From Oscillospiraceae bacterium (GTDB lineage Bacteria > Bacillota > Clostridia > Oscillospirales > CAG-272), in NCBI GenBank assembly GCA_009779295.1, contig WREN01000041.1:1-11405 (forward strand): a stretch of DNA of 11,405 nucleotides. Reading direction: 5' to 3'. Positions within the stretch are counted from its first letter, which is position 1. The number at the start of each line of letters is the position of its first letter. A program made the position numbers and the translations under genes. Positions 6,451 to 11,405 of this stretch are shown here, in pieces. The notes beneath the pieces are model-generated. The model ran no database searches. It was not told the origin of the DNA and worked only from the letters and a program-made list of their open reading frames with translations.

Positions 6451-7616
6451 CGCAGAAAACCTCCCACTATTTCGGACATTATCTTCACGCCGCGCTCGAT
6501 TTGCTCCGGCGACGGCGTTGAGTACGTGATTCTGAACGATTGCGAAGGAGCGGTTTCGTCGCAGTTGAACGCCGTTCCGGGAACGACCGCCACTTTCTGC
6601 GCCAGTGCCGTCTGCACAAAATCGTTGAGCGGTATCGAATCCGGCAATGTACACCAGATGAACAACCCTCCGTCGGGGCGCGTGTATTTGACTTCTTTGG
6701 GCATGTATTTGTCAAGCGCGGTGAGCATGTTGTGACATTTCGCGCGGTAAATCCCGCGCACTTTTTGGATATGCCCCTCTAAATCGTAATGGTTCATGAA
6801 CCGCTCGCATACCATCTGGAAGAAAATGTTCGTATGCACATCCTCGACCTGTTTCGCCACGACGATCTTCTGCATCAATTCGTCGGGCGCACATAGAAAT
6901 CCCACGCGCATACCGGCGGAGAGTATCTTCGAGAACGAGCCGCAGTAAACGACGATGCCTTCGGTATCCATGCTTTTGATGGTCGGGATGTCCTCGCCGC
7001 GGAAACGCAGTTCGCCGTATGGATTGTCCTCAAGAATAATCACGCCGTACTTCAGCGCGAGGCTGTAAACGGCCTTGCGTTTCTCAAGCGACATCGTTAA
7101 ACCGGCGGGATTCTGGAAGTTAGGTATGACATACAGAAGTTTCACGTTCGGAATCGTTTTGAGCGCGTGTTCGAGCTTTTCTATGTTTATGCCATCTTCG
7201 TCGATATCTACACCAACAGGAATCGTTCCGTTAGATCGATAGGCATTCAATGCTCCGATAAAACTCGGATTCTCGCACAACACGACGTCGCCGGGGTTGC
7301 ACATAACTTTATTTGTGAGTTCGAGTCCCTGCTGTCCGCCTGAAACGATTATAACTGTATCTTTTACGTTAAGCCGTTTTTTCACAGATTCCCTTAACGC
7401 CGGATAACCTTCGCTGATACTGTACTGCAAAGCGGTTACCGCATTATTCTGAAAAATATAATTCGAGATTTCGTTCAGTTCTTTCACAGGGAAAGATTCC
7501 GGCGCGGGATTCCCCGCCGCGAACGCTATCATTTCCGGGTCGGACAGACTTTTGAATATCTCACGGATAGCCGAAGGTTTCATGTCTTTCATTTTTTCTG
7601 ATATTTTATATTCCAT
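6447..7616 (-). CDS. PLP-dependent aminotransferase, class I/II fold (aminoadipate/aromatic aminotransferase-like)
   Basis: 389-residue fold-type I aminotransferase. It starts MEYKISEKMKDMKPSAIREI and has AAGNPAPESFP (33-43), the PLP-contact region SGGQQGLEL (92-100), N169 in PNFQNPAG, D197 and Y200 in LEDNPYGELRF, the Schiff-base lysine K230 in GSFSKILSAGMRVGF, and a C-terminal FRITYS arginine for substrate carboxylate. The sequence matches the stand-alone 2-aminoadipate/kynurenine/MocR-like aminotransferase branch without a DNA-binding domain. Substrate specificity is not readable. It has its own promoter, a leader of about 30 nt, an SD AAGGTG about 13 nt upstream, and a 4-nt overlap with trpS. 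The pairing could mean an aromatic amino acid substrate, but co-transcription alone does not show it. Confidence 0.93.
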   Translation of the reverse strand: MEYKISEKMKDMKPSAIREIFKSLSDPEMIAFAAGNPAPESFPVKELNEISNYIFQNNAVTALQYSISEGYPALRESVKKRLNVKDTVIIVSGGQQGLELTNKVMCNPGDVVLCENPSFIGALNAYRSNGTIPVGVDIDEDGINIEKLEHALKTIPNVKLLYVIPNFQNPAGLTMSLEKRKAVYSLALKYGVIILEDNPYGELRFRGEDIPTIKSMDTEGIVVYCGSFSKILSAGMRVGFLCAPDELMQKIVVAKQVEDVHTNIFFQMVCERFMNHYDLEGHIQKVRGIYRAKCHNMLTALDKYMPKEVKYTRPDGGLFIWCTLPDSIPLNDFVQTALAQKVAVVPGTAFNCDETAPSQSFRITYSTPSPEQIERGVKIMSEIVGGFLR

Positions 7617-7653
7617 ATTAATTCACAGTCACCTTAATTTTATAATTTTAATC

Positions 7654-7682
7654 ATTATACATAAAATTTTTGCATATTTCAA
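7654..7682 (-). promoter_or_regulatory. Sigma-A promoter of the aminotransferase-trpS operon
   Basis: TTGAAA (7682-7677), 17 nt, TATAAT (7659-7654). Expected start near 7647, giving a leader of about 30 nt, too short for a T-box or other large riboswitch. Confidence 0.85.
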
Positions 7683-7702
7683 GAAGTAGTTATTAATTTT
7701 AC

Positions 7703-7731
7703 TTGAATATTATTTATTTTTGTGGTATAAT
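7703..7731 (+). promoter_or_regulatory. Sigma-A promoter of the 7873-9246 gene pair
   Basis: TTGAAT (7703-7708), 17 nt, TATAAT (7726-7731). Transcription should start near 7738, so the inverted-repeat element at 7755-7852 is transcribed as part of the leader. It is divergent from the aminotransferase promoter, with the two -35 boxes about 20 bp apart. Confidence 0.82.
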
Positions 7732-7754
7732 GAGAAAATAAATATGGGAAACGG

Positions 7755-7852
7755 ACCACCCCGCCGTTACGACGGCACCCCTCCAAGGAGGGGAATTAAA
7801 ACCCCATTCCCCTCCTTGGAGGGGTGGCAATGCGTAGCATTGACGGGGTGGT
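7755..7852. repeat. Cloverleaf-type inverted-repeat element, copy 2 (different sequence family)
   Basis: The outer stem ACCACCCCG (7755-7763) pairs with CGGGGTGGT (7844-7852). The perfect 21-bp inner stem is 7776-7796 with 7806-7826, with a 9-nt loop. Between outer and inner stems each arm has an unrelated small hairpin: GCCGT-TACG-ACGGC (7763-7776, sharing its end bases with the neighbouring stems) on the left and CAATGC-GTA-GCATTG (7828-7842) on the right. The arms differ in sequence there, but each insert is self-complementary. The sequence is unlike copies 1 and 3 but the plan is the same. It lies wholly inside the predicted mRNA leader of the 7873 gene. Confidence 0.88.
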
Positions 7853-7872
7853 AGAACTTGGAGGCTATTAAC

Positions 7873-8553
7873 ATGACAACAAAAAAAATCACGATCGGCA
7901 AAATATTAAAATATTCAGTTTACGGCTTAATTATATTCGTTTACTTATTCTTCATGGTTCGTATCTGTACTATGGGCGATCCTAAAAGCATGGAGGAATT
8001 TGTTTGGAACGAATCCGGCGTTTCGGCATATAATAGTAACTCTGACAATTTTATTATAAATGTTGTCAATGAAAAAAGTATGAATTATCAATATATCACC
8101 GGCGACGGGAAATTCGCGGTAAGTAATATCCACACCGCCAAATTGGCGGATGCCAATGCCGGACAGATTCAATTCACGATAAGATACAACAACAGCACTA
8201 TCAAAACTCTGAAAGCCGATTACAACCTCGAAAAAGACCCTGTAGGCGAGCCTTTTATTTATATTTTATATGATTCAAACGGTAATATTTACAGAAATTA
8301 TCAATATATCAGCGACAGGAAATTATTGTACAACTACAAAAGAATCATCTTCGACGGCATAGATTTGACCGCGGACGAGTTTCACGTTGACATCTATTAC
8401 TGCGACGACGTGAGATTCACCAAACCGCCGTATGGAAGCCTTCCTGTATTGAAAGCCGATTATTACTTCATGGATGAGGGCTATAATATATCTAAAACGC
8501 CTGTAACGGATAAACGACTGAACGTCAATCCCGTTTATCGGATCAAAGATTGA
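7873..8553 (+). CDS. Single-pass membrane protein of unknown function
   Basis: 226 residues that I do not recognise. A basic N-terminus (MTTKKITIGKILKY) is followed by a hydrophobic helix at residues about 14-33 and an extracytoplasmic domain rich in Tyr, Asn and Asp that looks mostly beta (IQFTIRYNNSTIKTLKADY, RRIIFDG-type strands, DEFHVDIYYCDDVRF). Its orientation fits an N-in signal anchor. The ATG at 7873 is chosen because GGAGG (7860-7864) lies 8 nt before it; an in-frame TTG at 7858 overlaps that SD and is rejected. Its stop is 21 bp before the zinc-knuckle gene, with which it shares a promoter. The leader contains a structured repeat element whose left arm is complementary to the SD region. 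Confidence 0.8.
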   Translation: MTTKKITIGKILKYSVYGLIIFVYLFFMVRICTMGDPKSMEEFVWNESGVSAYNSNSDNFIINVVNEKSMNYQYITGDGKFAVSNIHTAKLADANAGQIQFTIRYNNSTIKTLKADYNLEKDPVGEPFIYILYDSNGNIYRNYQYISDRKLLYNYKRIIFDGIDLTADEFHVDIYYCDDVRFTKPPYGSLPVLKADYYFMDEGYNISKTPVTDKRLNVNPVYRIKD

Positions 8554-8574
8554 GAAACGAGGTCATATAACAGA

Positions 8575-9246
8575 ATGATTTTAAATTCCCGCCAAGCCGC
8601 CGTAGCGTACAGATGCCCGTATTGCGGTATCAACACAATAAGCATGGTAGGTATATTCTCACTTAGCGGAGATATGTTCAAACTCAAATGCAAGTGCGGT
8701 AAGAGCGAACTTACGATAACTTATACATCTGACCGGAAAATCCGATTGAATGTTCCATGTTTGATTTGCCCTAATTCGCACAACTACGTGATAAGCTCGA
8801 ATACGTTCTTTGAGAAAGAATCTTTCAATCTGTCCTGTACTTACACATCAGTTGAAATATGTTTTATCGGGACGCACGAAGTTGTCATGGAGGAATTAAA
8901 AAAATCCGATATAGAACTCAACAATATGCTGCAGGAAGCCGGACTTGACGATTTTGATTTTTTAAAGAATGAATTGCCGCTTAACGACCCGCAAATCGAG
9001 GATATTGTGCGTTATATGCTTGTAGAGCTTGATGAGGAGGGTAAATTGAAATGCGAATGTGAACATCACGGAGAAAGTATGTACGATTTCGAATTTAGGG
9101 ACAATTCCGTTGATATTTTTTGCAGAACATGCGGCGCTTCGCAGAAAATCCCGATGCTGAGCGTTACTAACGCTAACGACTTCCTGCACTGTGACGGGCT
9201 GAATTTAAAAAAACGTTCCAAAAAACCAAAGCCGCCAAATGTATAA
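8575..9246 (+). CDS. Multi-zinc-knuckle protein of unknown function
   Basis: 223 residues, no signal peptide or membrane segment, probably cytoplasmic. Cysteines come in paired sets typical of zinc ribbons: C14-x2-C17 with C39-x-C41; C62-x2-C65 (H69 near) with C88; and C160-x-C162 with C183-x2-C186. The central part, about 103-155, is acidic and predicted helical (MEELKKSDIELNNMLQEAGL). The tail is basic and proline-rich (KKRSKKPKPPNV), as if to bind nucleic acid or an acidic partner. I cannot assign a family with certainty, though similar zinc-ribbon proteins occur in clostridial genomes. SD GAGG lies about 12 nt before the ATG. It is second in a two-gene unit and ends at the convergent terminator at 9254-9276. 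Confidence 0.82.
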   Translation: MILNSRQAAVAYRCPYCGINTISMVGIFSLSGDMFKLKCKCGKSELTITYTSDRKIRLNVPCLICPNSHNYVISSNTFFEKESFNLSCTYTSVEICFIGTHEVVMEELKKSDIELNNMLQEAGLDDFDFLKNELPLNDPQIEDIVRYMLVELDEEGKLKCECEHHGESMYDFEFRDNSVDIFCRTCGASQKIPMLSVTNANDFLHCDGLNLKKRSKKPKPPNV

Positions 9247-9253
9247 TATAAAG

Positions 9254-9283
9254 TGCCTGTCAAACGACAGGCATTTGGTTATT
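9254..9283. terminator. Bidirectional terminator between convergent genes
   Basis: A perfect 8-bp stem TGCCTGTC-AAAC-GACAGGCA (9254-9273) is followed on the plus strand by a loose T-rich stretch (TTTGGTTATTT) and on the minus strand by TTTATATTAT. It sits between the stop of the zinc-knuckle gene and the stop of the XRE gene. The T tracts are weak, so efficiency is uncertain. Confidence 0.65.
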
Positions 9284-10001
9284 TAAAGAATTCCGCGATT
9301 TTTTCACACGCTTCGATCGGGTCGAAATCATTTGGCTTACAATATATTTGTTCAGGAAATTCCGTTTCATTTTCAATGAGAATACAAATTGTTTTGAGTA
9401 TTCCGGGAAGATGTTCACGTAAGTATTCGTCGCGTTCAGGCTGTTTTAAGAAGTTCGGCAGGAGTAATTCGCGGCTTTCGCATGTATGAGGTAGTGAACG
9501 CGCTAATTTCTCTGCTTTTTGGATTTCGCAATTTCTTTTGTGTAACATGCAAAGTGTAGCATAAATCGTGCCTTTTGCTTTGTATGACCTTCCTTCTAAT
9601 CCTTGTTCGCAGAGTTGGATAGCTTTTTCCGTTTCAATACCCATTAAAGCGTAAGTTTCACCTAAACATCCTAATAAAATTGGATGACTTGGAAAGATTT
9701 TTAACATCGATTCAATTAATTCAGCAGCTTCTTCATAATTTTTTTGTTCGTATAATTCATTTATACGCGGATAAATATTTTGCAATTTCTCTTTCTCGCT
9801 TATTTCCTCCATGCCAAGCAGATAATCCACCGTCACGTCGAAGAAGTTAGCCAAACCCGGCAGCAATACAATGTCGGGATAGCACTCGTCCCGCTCCCAT
9901 TTGCTGACCGCCTGCCCGCTCACGCCGATGTGTTCCGCAAGTTCCTCCTGTGTCAAACCCCTGTCTAATCGTAAACATTTTAAATTTTTAGATATATACA
10001 A
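9279..10001 (-). CDS. XRE-family regulator with C-terminal TPR-like helices
   Basis: 240 residues from a TTG start. Residues about 5-62 are a Cro/C1-type helix-turn-helix (NLKCLRLDRGLTQEELAEHI, then GVSGQAVSKWERDECYPD, then LANFFDVTVDYLLG). Residues about 75-205 are paired helices of TPR type (INELYEQKNYEEAAELIESM, LKIFPSHPILLGCLGETYAL). This layout is common in Firmicutes for regulators that bind a peptide or partner protein through the helical domain; the ligand is unknown. The TTG at 10001 is chosen because GGAGG (10016-10012) lies 10 nt upstream and it gives the usual MYISKNLK-type N-terminus; the longer frame from 10052 would start upstream of the promoter. It is convergent with the zinc-knuckle gene and divergent from the acyltransferase gene, so either could be a target. 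Confidence 0.87.
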   Translation of the reverse strand: MYISKNLKCLRLDRGLTQEELAEHIGVSGQAVSKWERDECYPDIVLLPGLANFFDVTVDYLLGMEEISEKEKLQNIYPRINELYEQKNYEEAAELIESMLKIFPSHPILLGCLGETYALMGIETEKAIQLCEQGLEGRSYKAKGTIYATLCMLHKRNCEIQKAEKLARSLPHTCESRELLLPNFLKQPERDEYLREHLPGILKTICILIENETEFPEQIYCKPNDFDPIEACEKIAEFFK

Positions 10002-10023
10002 TTTTAATACACCTCCGAATGGT

Positions 10024-10052
10024 ATTTTATCACAAAAATTTATAATCCGCAA
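10024..10052 (-). promoter_or_regulatory. Candidate promoter(s) of the XRE gene
   Basis: Candidate 1: TTGCGG (10052-10047), 17 nt, TAAAAT (10029-10024). It would start transcription around 10017, right at the SD. Candidate 2: TCAACA, 17 nt, TATAAA (10044-10039), which would leave a leader of about 30 nt. Neither is close to consensus, as is usual for an autoregulated repressor gene. I cannot choose between them. Confidence 0.45.
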
Positions 10053-10087
10053 GAGAGGTATTGTTGACAGGATTCAACCTACAGTAG

Positions 10088-10228
10088 AATCCCCCTCGGC
10101 TTCAGCCCACGGCTTTGCCGTTGGCTTCGCCGTATCCCCCTTTGACAAGGGGAGAAGGAATATAATATATTTGGTTCTTTCCCTCCCTTGCCAAAGGGGG
10201 GATGTCAACCGCAGTTGACAGGGGGGAT
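10088..10228. repeat. Cloverleaf-type inverted-repeat element, copy 3 (same family as copy 1)
   Basis: The outer stem ATCCCCC / GGGGGAT and inner stem (about 10134-10155 with 10181-10202, ATCCCCCTTTGACAAGG-type arms, imperfect) match copy 1. So does the loop (GAAGGAATATAATATATTT against GAAGGAACAATTATATATTT). The right side hairpin TGTCAAC-CGCA-GTTGACA (10203-10220) is identical to the right one of copy 1. The left one is replaced by a longer, unrelated, imperfect hairpin (10097-10132, CGGC...GCCG, with CACGGC-TTT-GCCGTT at its tip). The element lies between the divergent XRE and acyltransferase promoters and ends 3 bp before the latter's -35. Confidence 0.88.
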
Positions 10229-10230
10229 AC

Positions 10231-10259
10231 TTGACAAATTTTCCCCTCCGTTATATAAT
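10231..10259 (+). promoter_or_regulatory. Consensus sigma-A promoter of the acyltransferase-fucosidase unit
   Basis: TTGACA (10231-10236), exactly 17 nt, TATAAT (10254-10259); both hexamers are perfect. Expected start near 10266, with a short leader of about 24 nt. The -35 begins 3 bp after the end of the copy 3 repeat. Confidence 0.9.
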
Positions 10260-10289
10260 TAACCTGTAAACAAACATTAGGAGCATTAT

Positions 10290-11270
10290 ATGGAACCCAA
10301 AAAAAGATTCTTCGAAATATCGCTGCTGAACGTATTTTTATGTATGCTGGTAATTTTCATACACGTTTCGTCCGCGCCCATTTCGAATTTGGATAAAACA
10401 AGCTGGCAGTATTTAATCGTATATATTCCGTGGCGGTTATCGGCGTTCGCGGTTTACGGATTCATTTTTTTGAGCGGATTCAAACTGTTGCTGACGAAAT
10501 CAGATAATTTTCACTACGGGAAATTTTTGCTGGGCAGATTGCTCTCGATTGTCATTCCGTATATAATCTGGGTGGTTATTTACTACATATATTTTTGTTT
10601 CCACCGCAACTATTTCCCGTTTCGGATCATGGATTTGCTGCGGTATATTTTTGTCGGCGATTTGGTCGGGCACTTTTATTTTATAATCATCATCGTGCAG
10701 TTTTATTTGCTCGCGCCGGTTTGGATTTGGCTCGTCAAAAGGGTGAACGGCGCGCTGTTTATTTCGTTCTCGCTAATATTAACAATAATTTTTTATCAGA
10801 CTTTCATCGGTTTTGTTTACAACGACCGCGTGTTCACGACATATCTCGTGTATTGGATAGCCGGATGTTACGCGGGTCTGTATTACGATAAATTCAAGGA
10901 TATTCTATTGAATAACCGCGTATTTATTACTGTTATCTTCATCGTTTCCGCCGTTTTGAATGTCGTTTTTAAATACGAAAACATTCACATTTTGTACTGC
11001 ATGAGTGCGATTTTGTTCTTCTTTATGACCGCACAGTATATAAAAGAAATAAAATTCATAAACAAAATCGACAAAGTGAGTTACGGAATCTACCTCTCGC
11101 ATTGCCTGTTTATCTTCATCGTTGACGAGTTCACCGCGGGATTGTCAACATTGTCGAGCTATTTAATTAGAATATTTACAGTATATATTGTAACGATTTT
11201 CAGTCTATTATTAACAAATAAAATAAAAGGAATGATCAAAAATGGCAGAAGAACACGTACACGGCTATAA
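10290..11270 (+). CDS. Membrane acyltransferase, acyltransferase 3 family
   Basis: 326-residue integral membrane protein with about ten hydrophobic segments, of the acyltransferase 3 family (OafA/WecH/OatA-type transmembrane domain). Members O-acylate, usually O-acetylate, surface sugars or peptidoglycan. Visible family features: FFEISLLNVFLCMLVIFIHV with the conserved H25; WRLSAFAVYGFIFLSGFKLL (48-67); GHFYFIIIIVQFYLLAP; and near the end SYGIYLSHCLFIF. There is no C-terminal SGNH domain, so this is the membrane-only form. SD AGGAG lies 6 nt before the ATG. Its 3' end overlaps the fucosidase start by 29 nt in another frame, so the two are translationally coupled. The acceptor is unknown; the neighbour suggests a glycan. 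Confidence 0.9.
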   Translation: MEPKKRFFEISLLNVFLCMLVIFIHVSSAPISNLDKTSWQYLIVYIPWRLSAFAVYGFIFLSGFKLLLTKSDNFHYGKFLLGRLLSIVIPYIIWVVIYYIYFCFHRNYFPFRIMDLLRYIFVGDLVGHFYFIIIIVQFYLLAPVWIWLVKRVNGALFISFSLILTIIFYQTFIGFVYNDRVFTTYLVYWIAGCYAGLYYDKFKDILLNNRVFITVIFIVSAVLNVVFKYENIHILYCMSAILFFFMTAQYIKEIKFINKIDKVSYGIYLSHCLFIFIVDEFTAGLSTLSSYLIRIFTVYIVTIFSLLLTNKIKGMIKNGRRTRTRL

Positions 11271-11405
11271 CCCGAAAACCTACGTCGAACCGCAGGAACC
11301 ACTCATCAAGGAACGTCTCGAATGGTTCAAAGATCAAAAACTCGCGCTCATGATGCACTGGGGCATATATTCGCAGCTCGGCATAATCGAATCGTGGCCG
11401 CTCGT
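11242..11405 (+). CDS. Alpha-L-fucosidase-like glycoside hydrolase, GH29 (5' part only)
   Basis: The first 54 codons of a gene that runs off the window. Residues 24-54 contain ERLEWFKDQKLALMMHWGIY and SQLGIIESWPL, the N-terminal signature of GH29 alpha-L-fucosidases (usual form: WF-x-D-x-[KR]-[FL]-G-[LI]-F-x-HWG-x-YS). GH29 enzymes are retaining hydrolases that release alpha-linked fucose from glycans. No signal peptide is visible, so this one is probably intracellular and acts on imported oligosaccharides. The ATG at 11242 lies inside the acyltransferase gene, with AAAGGA about 10 nt upstream; an in-frame stop at 11233-11235 rules out an earlier start. The catalytic nucleophile and acid/base regions are outside the window, so substrate and activity are not confirmed. 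Confidence 0.82.
   Translation, partial: MAEEHVHGYNPKTYVEPQEPLIKERLEWFKDQKLALMMHWGIYSQLGIIESWPL

Noticed and set aside
6451..6654. N-terminal extension of TrpS starting at 6654
   Set aside because: It overlaps the aminotransferase coding region, has no family similarity, and the ATG at 6450 gives the canonical TrpS start.
7617..7653. T-box or tryptophan riboswitch for the aminotransferase-trpS operon
   Set aside because: The predicted leader is only about 30 nt, too short for a T-box, and no such motif is seen.
7858..7872. TTG start for the 7873 gene
   Set aside because: The TTG overlaps the SD GGAGG that serves the ATG at 7873.
8575..10001. Toxin-antitoxin pair formed by the XRE regulator and the zinc-knuckle gene
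   Set aside because: The genes are convergent, not in an operon; the regulator has a TPR domain of normal regulator length and the other protein shows no toxin features.
5338..10228. CRISPR array
   Set aside because: Repeats are few, widely spaced, each an inverted pair, and there are no regular spacers or cas genes.

Overview
The window looks like chromosomal DNA of a low-GC Gram-positive bacterium (Bacillota, probably class Clostridia). The evidence is: Shine-Dalgarno (SD) sites of the GGAGG(T) type before nearly every gene; consensus sigma-A promoters (TTGACA/TTGAAA, 17-bp spacer, TATAAT); a Firmicute-type L10 leader before rplJL; a TagO/WecA-type transferase; and typical clostridial one-component regulators. 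I cannot name a genus from this sequence.

Layout. 1-903 (-): AraC-type regulator with a C-terminal effector-binding domain, cut by the window edge. 993-1991 (-): PHP-domain metal-dependent phosphoesterase with its own promoter. 2061-3235 (-): a self-contained ribosomal stalk unit made of a consensus promoter, an L10 autoregulatory leader, rplJ, rplL and an intrinsic terminator. 3312-3410: terminator and hairpins ending the next unit. 3436-5314 (-): a membrane-anchored protein of unknown function overlapping a tagO/wecA-type polyprenyl-phosphate GlcNAc-1-P transferase gene. 5338-5463: a 50-bp perfect inverted repeat. 5467-7616 (-): trpS translationally coupled (ATGA overlap) to a PLP-dependent aminotransferase. 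7617-7872: divergent promoters plus a second inverted-repeat element lying in the leader of the next gene. 7873-9246 (+): an uncharacterised pair, a single-pass membrane protein and a multi-zinc-knuckle protein. 9279-10001 (-): XRE/TPR regulator, convergent with that pair. 10088-10228: third inverted-repeat element. 10290-11405 (+): membrane acyltransferase overlapping the start of a GH29-like alpha-L-fucosidase that runs off the window.

How it fits together. Most of the window is housekeeping: translation (rplJL, trpS), cell-envelope glycan initiation (tagO/wecA), metabolism (aminotransferase, PHP protein) and regulation. The right end looks like the start of a glycan-related unit (acyltransferase plus fucosidase). 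I see no phage, CRISPR array, transposase, rRNA or tRNA. The most unusual structure is the set of three intergenic palindromic elements. They share one architecture: an outer stem, a small side hairpin in each arm, a long inner stem and an A/T-rich or short loop. The side hairpins are exchanged between arms and copies while remaining self-complementary. One copy lies inside an mRNA leader, and one of its arms is complementary to that gene's SD region.
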